IMG/VR virus record: IMGVR_UViG_3300004804_000012
Span: 1-42,294 of that record
Length of the DNA: 42,294 nucleotides
DNA from: a virus
Direction: 5' to 3' (one strand)
Shown here piece by piece: positions 20,886-28,304 of the stretch. The notes below the pieces were generated by a model that saw only the letters and a list, made by a program, of their open reading frames with translations, was not told the DNA's origin and searched no databases. A program made the position numbers and the translations under genes. Numbering within the stretch: position 1 is the stretch's first letter; each line of letters opens with the position of its first letter.

Positions 20886-20955
20886 GCGCATGTGGCCAAA
20901 CAAGCGGCCAAAAGCGCGCCCGCCCGATCGAAACGCCTTGCTGTAAAGGATTGCC

Positions 20956-21279
20956 GTGCCTGCATCTAAGCCACGTCGAAAAGCCGCAAAGAAAGCGGCC
21001 AAAAAAGCGGTCAAGAAAAAACGCAGCGCACAAGACCGGCTGGAAGAGCAGCTCGACGCCTTGACGGGATCGATTGTGCATTTGACCGAGCGCGTCGCCG
21101 CCCTTGAGGCCAGGCTCAGCCGCATGGTCGTGCCCGCGCCTGTGCAGCCAATGCCGTCAACCCCGTGGCCGCCGCTGCCGCCGCTGCCGTTGCCAAAGTG
21201 GCCGCCAAGGACCGGCAAGACAACCCGTTCATGGAAAAACACACAAGACGCCGATTCCGCGCGTAACTCAAGGAGCTAA
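20956..21279 (+). CDS. Lys/Ala-rich protein with coiled coil and Pro-rich tail, 107 aa
   Basis: Start GTG 20956 after AAGGAT. The N-terminus (PRRKAAKKAAKKAVKKKRSA) resembles the basic tails of histone H1 or HU-like DNA-binding proteins. A heptad-type segment follows (LTGSIVHLTERVAALEARLS), then a Pro/Trp stretch. The DNA-binding character is inferred from composition only. The next gene starts 2 nt after the stop. Confidence 0.6.
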   Translation: MPASKPRRKAAKKAAKKAVKKKRSAQDRLEEQLDALTGSIVHLTERVAALEARLSRMVVPAPVQPMPSTPWPPLPPLPLPKWPPRTGKTTRSWKNTQDADSARNSRS

Positions 21280-21281
21280 AC

Positions 21282-21722
21282 ATGACCGCACCAACCGCCC
21301 GTTTCATTCTCAACGTCGAGCAGCGCGTCTACGTGGAAAAGCCTTGGGGCCACGAAGACTGGATCTACAACGGCCGATACTGCGGCAAGAAACTGCACGT
21401 TAACAAGGGCAAAGAGAGCAGTTTCCAGTACTACAAGGTCAAGGACGCGGTGATGCACGTGGAGTCTGGTAAAATCCAGCTGACGTACGGCTGGGACGAG
21501 GATATCTCCCACGCGGCAACGATCACGCTCACGCCCGACATGGCTTTCCACATTCCGCCTGGCATGTGGCACAAGTTTGCTGGCATCGAGCAGTCTGTCA
21601 TCACCGAGTTCAGCACGCACCACAACGACAAAGACGCCGTGTGCGCTGGACAGCAGAATGGCACGGAGAATGACGATGAAGAAGACGGCACGGAAGCAGC
21701 TTCGGATTCACGGAAGTCCTGA
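21282..21722 (+). CDS. Cupin of the mannose-6-phosphate isomerase type, 146 aa
   Basis: VEKPWGHEDWIYNGRYCGKK at the N-terminus is the KPWGxE signature of type II phosphomannose isomerase cupins. It is followed by cupin motif 1 (KGKESSFQYYKVKDAVMHVE) and motif 2 (LTPDMAFHIPPGMWHKF). The usual first His pair is partly replaced (SSFQYYK), so metal binding or catalysis is uncertain. The last 20 or so residues are an acidic tail created by overlap with the next gene. A sugar-nucleotide or polysaccharide role would fit the glycan cassette at 27-37 kb, but it is not adjacent to it. Confidence 0.75.
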   Translation: MTAPTARFILNVEQRVYVEKPWGHEDWIYNGRYCGKKLHVNKGKESSFQYYKVKDAVMHVESGKIQLTYGWDEDISHAATITLTPDMAFHIPPGMWHKFAGIEQSVITEFSTHHNDKDAVCAGQQNGTENDDEEDGTEAASDSRKS

Positions 21723-23775
21723 GCGCGCGTTTGGCGCGCAGCTGGCGTTTGCACTGCACAAGCGCGCCTTCTCGAACGACGAGAAGAGCTTCTCGCCAGC
21801 AGGTTCGGCCAAACCCGCCGTGTCGCCCAGTTCAGCGACCGGCGGGCAACCGCAGCCGCCAAAGCCTCCGGCGCCCATCAAGGCGCCCGCGCTTCCTGCG
21901 CAGCCCAAGCCGCCCGGGCCGTCGCTCTGGGGCGATATGACGGCCAACGGCAAGCGCGTTGGTCTTGGCGTGCTGGGCTCTGTGTCCGGCCTTGGCGCAA
22001 CGGGCGGGCTGGGTTTGATGAGCGGGGCAAACAAAGCCTGGAACGCCGTCACGCCGAAACCGTTGAATACGTCGCAAGGCTGGACGCAGGGCCTCAACCA
22101 GGTTTATGACCAGACGGCCAACTTTGCCGAGAACTCGATCAAAGACGTCGTGGGCGGCCTGACTGGTGACACGGACTACCACACCAGCCGCATGCAGAAC
22201 TCGCTTGAACAAGGCTGGAACGACCCGAGCGTAGATCCCACGAGCCGCGCGATTGCGCAGACCGCTGCGGGCGTGGGCGAGAACGCGTGGACGGGCGCCA
22301 CGTCGTTGTACGGCGGTAACGCCGTATTGAACGCCGCGAGCCGGTTGCCTGGCGTCGCCGCTGGTGGGCAGCTGCTCGCTAAAACGCCCGGCTTTGATCC
22401 TGTGATGCGTGCGACGTCTTACATTACTGGCACGCCCATGGCGTCGAATTTGAATCAAGCTGGCATGCTGGCCAGCCAGATGGGCCAAGCCACGGTTGGT
22501 GCGGGCGCCACGGCGTATGACGGCCTGAATGCGGCGCACGGCATCGAGAGTAATTACGCCGGAATGGTGCCGATGTTTGCGGCGCAGCAGGGCCTGTCGA
22601 ACGTAATCGGCGAAGACGCCGCCAACGTCGTGAACAGCTACGCGGGCGGGCGGTTCATGCAGGGCATGACGCCAGGCCAGATTGCTGTACAGACAGGTCT
22701 TCCTGCGGCTGTTGAAGTTGGCACGCGGCTGCAAAGCCAACCGCAGCCGGAGCAGCCTGCGCCATCGGGCGATCCGTCCATCCTGGGCGATACAACGCCG
22801 CCAAGCGAACCAGTCGCGCCTCCGCCGCCAGAGCAAACCGCGGCGGTCCAGACCAGCATGGCAGCCGCAGCGCAGCCAGACGCGCCGCCAGAAGCCAAAC
22901 AGCAAGCGCAGTCGGACTTTCAATCGTTCATGCAGCAGCAAGCTGACAGCAATCCGCAATTCAAGAACGGCGCGGCGGATCTTGTGTCAGGCGACCCGGC
23001 CCGGCAGAACTCTCAAACCGCACAAGCGTTCCGGCAACACCTGCAAACAGTCGGCAACGACGTGCAAGACGCGGAACTGCAACGTTTGTACGCTGCCAAC
23101 CCGAATCCCACGCCGCAGCAAGCGGGCGGTTTTGCGGCACAAGCCCAAGACGCCTGGAACAACCTTGGTCCGCATGGCCAAATGATGGTGGGCTTGGGAG
23201 CGCCGCTTGCGTTGGCCGGTATGGCGATGTCGATGTTTGGAGACGAAGACGGCGGCATTCTGCCCATGCTGATGAGCATTCTCGGACTTGGCATGGCTGG
23301 CTTAGGCGCAGCTGGTAGTGGCGTGATGGGTGACGGCGCGCAGCAGATGGTCGGTGGCGGCATTCGCAACTTTGCCAACATGATGGGCGCGAAGATTCCC
23401 GAGGGCAACCAAGACCTGTCTGCGTTGCTCAAAGGCCCAGATGCCGCGGTGAGCAGCGCTGGTGGCGGATGGCGCGGCGCCTTAGATATCAAAGGCAAGT
23501 TGCAGAAAGCCGAGCAGCTCAAGCAGCTTACCAGCATGCCGAGCTACTTGGCCATACCGTTGATGCGCAATCTGGATCCCGAGCACATCAAGACGCCGCA
23601 GGACGCTCAAGCCGCCTATGCAAACGCGATGGCGCTGCGTCAACAGCTTGATAATCCCGAAAGTTCACTCGCAAAATCGCTTGCTACAGCGCAAACCATC
23701 GACCAGGGAATTAACAAAGCACAAGACGTTGCAACGGGCTGGTGGAATAAGGCAAAATCAACATTCGGAGGCTGA
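21676..23775 (+). CDS. Large Pro/Gln/Gly-rich probable virion protein, 699 aa
   Basis: ATG 21676 has GGAGA at a good distance; ATG 21670 and 21658 are alternatives. The gene overlaps the cupin gene by 47 nt. Regions: a basic N-terminus (MKKTARKQLRIHGSPERAF), a Pro-rich linker (about 45-80), a long Gly/Ala/Asn-rich body, a second Pro/Gln-rich linker (about 345-430), a hydrophobic Gly/Met block near 500-560 (MVGLGAPLALAGMAMSMFG; MSILGLGMAGLGAAGSG) and a soluble helical C-terminus. Overall design resembles the proteins at 7236, 9375 and 39953. Likely an internal virion or injected protein; function unknown. Confidence 0.6.
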   Translation: MKKTARKQLRIHGSPERAFGAQLAFALHKRAFSNDEKSFSPAGSAKPAVSPSSATGGQPQPPKPPAPIKAPALPAQPKPPGPSLWGDMTANGKRVGLGVLGSVSGLGATGGLGLMSGANKAWNAVTPKPLNTSQGWTQGLNQVYDQTANFAENSIKDVVGGLTGDTDYHTSRMQNSLEQGWNDPSVDPTSRAIAQTAAGVGENAWTGATSLYGGNAVLNAASRLPGVAAGGQLLAKTPGFDPVMRATSYITGTPMASNLNQAGMLASQMGQATVGAGATAYDGLNAAHGIESNYAGMVPMFAAQQGLSNVIGEDAANVVNSYAGGRFMQGMTPGQIAVQTGLPAAVEVGTRLQSQPQPEQPAPSGDPSILGDTTPPSEPVAPPPPEQTAAVQTSMAAAAQPDAPPEAKQQAQSDFQSFMQQQADSNPQFKNGAADLVSGDPARQNSQTAQAFRQHLQTVGNDVQDAELQRLYAANPNPTPQQAGGFAAQAQDAWNNLGPHGQMMVGLGAPLALAGMAMSMFGDEDGGILPMLMSILGLGMAGLGAAGSGVMGDGAQQMVGGGIRNFANMMGAKIPEGNQDLSALLKGPDAAVSSAGGGWRGALDIKGKLQKAEQLKQLTSMPSYLAIPLMRNLDPEHIKTPQDAQAAYANAMALRQQLDNPESSLAKSLATAQTIDQGINKAQDVATGWWNKAKSTFGG

Positions 23776-23805
23776 TGCTCGTTAAGCCGTCGCAAGGAGG
23801 TGACG

Positions 23806-24336
23806 ATGTACGAAGTTGCCTATGTCGCGCTGGCCTGGCTGGCGTCGGACCTTGTGACGGGATTTGTGCACTGGGTAGAAGACCGATACGGAAATCCCGC
23901 GTGGCCGATCGTTGGCAAGCACGTCATTGCGCCAAACATCCGGCATCATGCAGACCCGCGGGCGTTTCTTGTCGGCGGTTTCTTTGAGCGGAACTGGACG
24001 ACATTGGTGCCAGCACTGACGATTGCTGCTGGATTTGCCTGTGTTGGCTGGTACTGGTTCGCTCTGGTGGCGGGGTTTTCGGCGTTTGCGAACGAAGTGC
24101 ACGCGTGGAGTCACCAGAAGTGCAGCCGCGGTATCCGTGGTTTGCAGCTGCTGGGGCTGCTGTGTTCTCAGGAAGACCACGCGCGGCACCATGAACGCCC
24201 GTTTGACTGCTATTACTGCGTCATGACGGGCTATCTGAATCCAGTTCTGTCCTTCATTCGGTTTTGGCCTGGCCTGGAGATGTTGCTCGGCTATCCGACT
24301 GGCATCTGGCCGCGCAAAGAAAGAGAGCACGCATGA
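23806..24336 (+). CDS. CarF/TMEM189-type membrane lipid desaturase, 176 aa
   Basis: Matches the pattern of the lipid-desaturase family that includes plasmanylethanolamine desaturase (CarF, TMEM189/PEDS1) and plant FAD4. Histidine motifs are in order: H22-W-x-E-D26, N44-x-x-H47-H48, N96-E-x-H99-x-W-S-H103, and H125-x-x-H128-H129, followed by YYCVMTGYLN. These eight histidines are the diiron ligands expected for O2-dependent desaturation. Hydrophobic segments (3-20, 66-95, 113-120, 144-165) make it an integral membrane enzyme. Slightly short for the family. ATG 23806 has a perfect AAGGAGG. The likely substrate is an ether or acyl chain of host or virion phospholipid; which one cannot be told from sequence. 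Confidence 0.88.
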   Translation: MYEVAYVALAWLASDLVTGFVHWVEDRYGNPAWPIVGKHVIAPNIRHHADPRAFLVGGFFERNWTTLVPALTIAAGFACVGWYWFALVAGFSAFANEVHAWSHQKCSRGIRGLQLLGLLCSQEDHARHHERPFDCYYCVMTGYLNPVLSFIRFWPGLEMLLGYPTGIWPRKEREHA

Positions 24337-24899
24337 GCACGAACTTTCGCGATATCTACACGCAGTGGGCGCAGAAGCAGGCAACGCTGGCCTTCGTTAT
24401 GAAATCCGCGCGCTGTTGGGCGGGCTACGAGCCGGTTCCGGGCAAAGCGCCCTACAGCGAAGACTCGTGCCGCCCCAAGGGCAGCAAGAAGAAGAAAGCG
24501 CCGAGCGAGAAGAAGAGCGCTGAAGGCTGCTGTGGTCCGGCGAGCGTGCCTGAACACACGTCGCAGGAGCCGACCAAGCAGATCACGCCCAAGCCTGCGG
24601 TGATCAGTCACAGCAAGCAGGTGCTGACCAGCGACCCGGCGCGTTTTGGCGCGTCGATCAAAGAAGCCATTGCGGGCGAGGGCAAAGGCGAGGAAAAGTA
24701 CGAGCCGAAAGGTCCGAAGGCCCGCCTTGGCCAAAGCGTGTTCACGCACGTCGAGAAGAAAGACAAGGAAGAGCTGGATGGCGTGAAGCCGTCCCACGAG
24801 ACATCGAAGCACATCAGCGTGACGCGCGAAGAGCCCGAGGAAGAAGAAGACCTGCGGGCTGAGGAGGTGTTTCCGGACACACGGGCCTATACAGACTGA
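24333..24899 (+). CDS. Hypothetical Lys/Glu-rich protein, 188 aa
   Basis: Starts at ATG 24333, overlapping the desaturase stop (ATGA). An N-terminal helical region is followed by CWAGYEPVPGKAPYSEDSCR, a compact Cys/aromatic/Pro motif of a kind I have seen in virus proteins, and then a Lys/Ser/Glu-rich, probably disordered remainder ending in an acidic tail (EEPEEEEDLRAEE). The translational coupling ties it to the desaturase. It may be a structural or packaging-linked protein; no function assigned. Confidence 0.65.
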   Translation: MSTNFRDIYTQWAQKQATLAFVMKSARCWAGYEPVPGKAPYSEDSCRPKGSKKKKAPSEKKSAEGCCGPASVPEHTSQEPTKQITPKPAVISHSKQVLTSDPARFGASIKEAIAGEGKGEEKYEPKGPKARLGQSVFTHVEKKDKEELDGVKPSHETSKHISVTREEPEEEEDLRAEEVFPDTRAYTD

Positions 24900-24907
24900 C
24901 AACATGG

Positions 24908-24919
24908 ATAGATATCTTT
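24908..24919. repeat. GATATC palindrome copy 12
   Basis: ATAGATATCTTT, in the 52-nt gap between the Lys/Glu-rich gene and phoH. Confidence 0.65.
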
Positions 24920-24951
24920 GTGGCTGACCTCCGGAAAGGACTCCGAGTGTT

Positions 24952-25665
24952 ATGCGAAAAACAACGCGTTCGGCAGGAAAGAAATCATCCGAAAAAGCTG
25001 CGCGCCGCCAAGTGCGCCAAGAAACGAAAGAACAGCAGGTTCGTCAGCCTTTAGAGATCGAGTGGCGCACGAAAGCGCAGGCGCAGGCCTGGGACTTGGT
25101 CGTAAACAACGACCTCACGTTTTTGCTCGGCAGCGCAGGTTCTGGCAAGACGTTTGTTGCCATGGCCTACGCGATCAACGCTGTTCTCACGGGCCAGGCT
25201 GAACATATCGTCCTGACGCGGCCAATTGTGGACGCTGGTGAGAAGATGGGTTACTTGCCGGGCGGCGTCAACGACAAGGTCGACCCGTACATGCGCCCGC
25301 TGTACGACGCCATGGACAAGCTGCTCGGCAAGTTTTCTCCCAAGCGCGAGATAGTCAACAAGGCGGTGATTCTTGCGCCGCTGTGTCACATGCGCGGTCG
25401 GACGTTCGACAACGCCGTGTGTGTGTTTGACGAAGCGCAGAACGCGACGTACACGCAGTTCAAGCTGTTTTTGACGCGGCTGGGCAACAACAGCCGGTAC
25501 ATCGTCACTGGCGACCCAGACCAGAACGACTTGCCGGTTTCTCCTGCGCCGATCCGCGAAGTCGTCCGGAAGCTTGAAAACAAACCGCGTATTGGCGCGT
25601 TCAAGTTCCGTGACAGTGACTGCGTGCGTCATCCGCTTGTGATGACAATTTTGACGCACCTCTGA
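24952..25665 (+). CDS. phoH: PhoH-family ATPase, 237 aa
   Basis: P-loop ATPase widespread in phages, proposed to act in RNA metabolism. Walker A GSAGSGKT (residues 60-67), then LTRPIVDAGEKMGYLPG, the family hallmark, Walker B-type CVFDEAQNAT (about 158-165) and TGDPDQNDLP (about 187-195) are all present. The N-terminal 30 residues are basic. Full length for the phage type. ATG 24952 is preceded by GGAAAGGA. No nuclease or KH domain is fused. Confidence 0.95.
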   Translation: MRKTTRSAGKKSSEKAARRQVRQETKEQQVRQPLEIEWRTKAQAQAWDLVVNNDLTFLLGSAGSGKTFVAMAYAINAVLTGQAEHIVLTRPIVDAGEKMGYLPGGVNDKVDPYMRPLYDAMDKLLGKFSPKREIVNKAVILAPLCHMRGRTFDNAVCVFDEAQNATYTQFKLFLTRLGNNSRYIVTGDPDQNDLPVSPAPIREVVRKLENKPRIGAFKFRDSDCVRHPLVMTILTHL

Positions 25666-25670
25666 GTTCC

Positions 25671-25698
25671 TTGACGGCTATACGCATATCGCTAAACT
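25671..25698 (+). promoter_or_regulatory. Sigma70-like promoter
   Basis: TTGACG (25671-25676), a 16-nt spacer and TAAACT (25693-25698), directly after phoH and 44 nt before the GTG at 25742. Confidence 0.5.
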
Positions 25699-25741
25699 CT
25701 CCTTACCGTAGAAATAGGTCTGCGGTCAAAGGACTGAATCT

Positions 25742-26266
25742 GTGAGCCCGCTTGAACTTGTGCAGTTGTTCGAAACAAAACTCAGCCTGATTGAGTTTCA
25801 TGCCGCAGTTGCTTCTGCCACGCTCAGAATGGTCACGTCGAAGGCGCAGAAACTGAATTACGCCAAGTCGGACAGACGCCGGTCGTTTATGACTCGGCTT
25901 GAAGAAGAAACAGCGGGCTGCGTTGCCGAGATGGCGTGGCATAAGCTGCTCAACCTGTTTTTCGTGCCCGCTATCAACACGTTTCACATCACGCCGGATT
26001 CGCTCGACGACATCGAGATTCGCGCTACAACAACGTCGACAAACCGGCTCATTGTTCGCGACGACGATCATCGCGAACGCCGATTTGTGTTCGCAATCAC
26101 AGATGGCGAGTCTGTGCGTTTCGTCGGTTGGTGCTACGGCTACGAAGCGATGAAGCCGCAATGGCTGGACAATCCGAACGACCAGCGCGAGAGTTGGTTT
26201 GTTCCTCAAGATGCGTTGCGGTCAATGGACACGTTGACGCTCGACCTGCTGGAAGAAGCCGTTTAA
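25742..26266 (+). CDS. Uncharacterised protein, possibly PD-(D/E)xK-like, 174 aa
   Basis: Start GTG 25742 after AAAGGA. The first helix pair ends in ETAGCVAEMAWHKLL, then DSLDDIEIRATTTSTNRLIV gives a DxEIR strand, and RFVFAITDGESVRFVGWCYG provides two strands, in the order alpha-D-ExR-beta typical of compact nuclease-like folds in phages. The catalytic Lys is replaced by Arg or Ala, so activity is uncertain. The rest (SWFVPQDALRSMDTL) resembles the ends of such proteins. It lies downstream of phoH with its own promoter. Confidence 0.5.
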   Translation: MSPLELVQLFETKLSLIEFHAAVASATLRMVTSKAQKLNYAKSDRRRSFMTRLEEETAGCVAEMAWHKLLNLFFVPAINTFHITPDSLDDIEIRATTTSTNRLIVRDDDHRERRFVFAITDGESVRFVGWCYGYEAMKPQWLDNPNDQRESWFVPQDALRSMDTLTLDLLEEAV

Positions 26267-26274
26267 CTACGTAC

Positions 26275-26469
26275 ATGGCCGTATTACGGGAGAGTCGCAT
26301 GGAAAGCGGCCTGCTGTTGCGTGTCCTAACCGCGCGACCGGGTTTGTACCTGCGGAGTCAGCGGGGGCTGGCTTGCACCTCATCAGACAGCCGAGGTGCC
26401 GGGATGCGCGCGGAGATTGATATCTTTGCGCGCTTAACGCTGGTTGCTGGGTTTTCCACGGTTGTCTGA
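26275..26469 (+). CDS. Doubtful small ORF, 64 aa
   Basis: ATG 26275 begins MAVLRESRMESGLLLRVLTA; ATG 26299 is an alternative, closer to a weak GAGAG. The amino-acid sequence is Arg/Ser/Leu-rich without clear structure, and the end contains EIDIFARL, encoded by a GATATC motif. The 302-nt interval 26267-26568 has no other coding candidate. It may instead be a non-coding leader for the ferritin-like gene. Confidence 0.25.
   Translation: MAVLRESRMESGLLLRVLTARPGLYLRSQRGLACTSSDSRGAGMRAEIDIFARLTLVAGFSTVV
26416..26427. repeat. GATATC palindrome copy 13
   Basis: ATTGATATCTTT followed by GCGCGC, in a poorly coding stretch. The same extended sequence (ATTGATATCTTTGCGCGC) recurs at 36835 inside the GT25 gene. 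Confidence 0.65.
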
Positions 26470-26568
26470 GCCTTCCTTCGCCCTTACGCAACACGAGCAC
26501 AAGCAGGAACACGAGCGGTCCTGCTGCCAGCGCCTAGCCCGCCCGATTCACCTTAACCAAGAGGCTGT

Positions 26569-27102
26569 ATGAACCGCACGGACGCCATTCACACGTTGGC
26601 CCGCGACCTGCAGAACGAGTACAGCCATCTGTTGTTCTACACGCGGCAGGCCAGCATTGTCGGGGGCATGCACGCCGCTGAGTACCGCGAGTTCTTCGAA
26701 AAGGCCGCGGCCAGCGAGCTGCTGCACGTGCTGGCGTTTCAGGACCGTATTCTCGGCCTGGCGCCCGAAATTCGGCTGGGCGACCATCCTCTGGCCGTCG
26801 ATCTGCCGCGTTATGCTGCACTGCGCGGATTGACGCCGTTCTTTCATCCTCACGAGGCGCTGGACCACGCGATTCAGCTTGAGACCGACGTCGCGCGGAA
26901 CTACACGCACACGATCCGGTCGCTGGACACCACGAGCTACGACGCGTTTCCCGAGGCGACGTACCTCAAGATCTTCTACGAAGAGCAGCTCAAGGACTCG
27001 TACGAAGACTGCGAGCGCATGCGCCGCCTGCGGGCGAATTTCTGGGAGCAGCCGTGCAATCGCAGCTGGCGGGACTGGACGCTGAAGTCTGCTGACGAAT
27101 GA
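26569..27102 (+). CDS. Ferritin-like diiron protein, 177 aa
   Basis: Four-helix pattern of the ferritin-like superfamily (Dps/bacterioferritin/rubrerythrin group). Candidate metal ligands are E17 (LQNEYSH), E50-x-x-H53 (ASELLHVLAF), E105 (LETDVARNY) and E138/E139 (FYEEQLKDSYED). The final His of the canonical second ExxH is absent, so iron oxidation is not assured. The long, Pro-rich connection between helices 2 and 3 (residues 62-96) fits the superfamily. ATG 26569 has AAGAGG upstream. Phage ferritin-like proteins are unusual; protection of DNA or iron withholding are possible roles. Confidence 0.7.
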   Translation: MNRTDAIHTLARDLQNEYSHLLFYTRQASIVGGMHAAEYREFFEKAAASELLHVLAFQDRILGLAPEIRLGDHPLAVDLPRYAALRGLTPFFHPHEALDHAIQLETDVARNYTHTIRSLDTTSYDAFPEATYLKIFYEEQLKDSYEDCERMRRLRANFWEQPCNRSWRDWTLKSADE

Positions 27103-27129
27103 CCAAAACTCAAACTCACGGAAAGCTAT

Positions 27130-27726
27130 ATGTCGCAGTATAATCTCGCGCATTTGACGCTCGGCAATGACTACGTGCAGGCCGCAATTCAAGACGATGA
27201 GGCGTTGCTGCTGTTTGCGGCGATAAAGTGCATGCGGTTGCGCACGGTCTTGGAGGTTGGCGCGTTGCACGGCTACTCCGCGCAGAACTTTCTAGCTGCC
27301 GTCGGCCCCAAGGGTAAAGTGATCAGCGTAGACATCAACGCAGTCACGCCGCTCGATGTGAATCACACAACGATTCAAAGCCCTATACAAGACGTCGACC
27401 CCGCGTTGTTGCCCGTGCTTGACCTTGTGTTCTTTGATGCGCATGTCTACGACGAACAGCTTGCTTTTTTTAAGCGGGCGCGAGAACAAGGCAAGATTAC
27501 GCCCAAAACGATCATCGCTCTTCACGACACGGGTCTTTTTCCTGGGCCTGTTGTTCCCGGCTGCAAACAAGTTACCGGCGGCTGGATGCACGAAGCAGTC
27601 GAACGCCGCATGGTGAACTATCTTGTAGAGGCTGGCTATCACGCGTTTTGTGCAAACGACGACGGAGGATCTCCGCCGCGGAAGGGCATTACGCTCATGC
27701 AGCAATTTGCTCGCTTTGAAACGTAA
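27130..27726 (+). CDS. Class I SAM-dependent methyltransferase-like protein, 198 aa
   Basis: The Rossmann signature is clear: TVLEVGALHGYSAQNFLAAVG (motif I, about residues 40-60), KVISVDIN (motif II), LDLVFFDAHVYDEQ (motif IV region) and TIIALHDTGLFPG (post-motif), as in caffeoyl-CoA O-methyltransferase-type or Methyltransf_24 proteins. ATG 27130, with GGAAAGC upstream. It opens the glycan cassette, so methylation of a sugar or of another envelope component is plausible (inference). Confidence 0.8.
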   Translation: MSQYNLAHLTLGNDYVQAAIQDDEALLLFAAIKCMRLRTVLEVGALHGYSAQNFLAAVGPKGKVISVDINAVTPLDVNHTTIQSPIQDVDPALLPVLDLVFFDAHVYDEQLAFFKRAREQGKITPKTIIALHDTGLFPGPVVPGCKQVTGGWMHEAVERRMVNYLVEAGYHAFCANDDGGSPPRKGITLMQQFARFET

Positions 27727-27852
27727 TTAGCGCGAGCTGACAAATTTGCTGCGACCTGTTTCGTGCACACAAAAAGTTTTGAAGCAGCCGTACAACCGCA
27801 AACGGCGGAACCGGTCCATGTGGAGTTGGCGACGAATGACAAAGGAGCTTTT

Positions 27853-28299
27853 GTGGCACACGTCTACACCTGCGGCACGTTCGACCTGTTTCATCCAGGG
27901 CACATTTCGTTTTTGAAGCGCTGCTCTCGGCTGGCGGGCGCTGGCGGCACGCTTACGGTTGGTTTGAACACCGACCAGTTCGTGTTTTGGTACAAAAAGC
28001 AGCGGCCGGTTATGCGGTTTGATGAGCGTTGGGAAATGCTCAAAGAATGCCAGTACGTCACCAAAGTCATTCGCAACGTGGCCGGTGCGGATCTTCGGCC
28101 GTCTATCGCGGCGTGCAGTCCGCGCATAGATACCATAGCGGTCGGCTCAGACTGGGCGTGCAAGGATTACTTCGCCCAGACTGGCCTGAGTGACACGTGG
28201 CTCGACGGCAACAACATCTTGCTGGTGTACCTGCCCTACACGCAAGGCATCTCGACCAGCACGTTGCGCGAGCGAATCCTGGCCGACGAAGCGGAGTAA
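27853..28299 (+). CDS. TagD/RfaE-type cytidylyltransferase, 148 aa
   Basis: Nucleotidyltransferase that couples CTP (or ATP) to a phosphorylated alcohol or sugar, as in glycerol-3-phosphate cytidylyltransferase. GTG 27853 is set by AAAGGAG at 27841-27847. The N-terminus VYTCGTFDLFHPGH carries the HxGH motif (H14-H17), and GISTSTLRER near the C-terminus is the second signature. KKQRPVMRFDERWEML matches the substrate-binding helix. The length is typical for TagD. The product would be an activated donor for the neighbouring transferases. Confidence 0.88.
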   Translation: MAHVYTCGTFDLFHPGHISFLKRCSRLAGAGGTLTVGLNTDQFVFWYKKQRPVMRFDERWEMLKECQYVTKVIRNVAGADLRPSIAACSPRIDTIAVGSDWACKDYFAQTGLSDTWLDGNNILLVYLPYTQGISTSTLRERILADEAE

Positions 28300-28304
28300 A
28301 TCGC

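Noticed and set aside
21832-22959. Minus-strand ORF of 375 codons, Arg-rich
   Set aside because: Opposite the large Pro/Gln-rich gene; high G+C leaves few stops in the antisense frame.
27763-27852. N-terminal extension of the cytidylyltransferase
   Set aside because: The family starts right before VYTxGTFD, and AAAGGAG precedes GTG 27853.
28197-28304. Upstream extension of the two-domain glycosyltransferase
   Set aside because: It overlaps the cytidylyltransferase end and gives Arg/His-rich random sequence; GTG 28305 fits the operon spacing.
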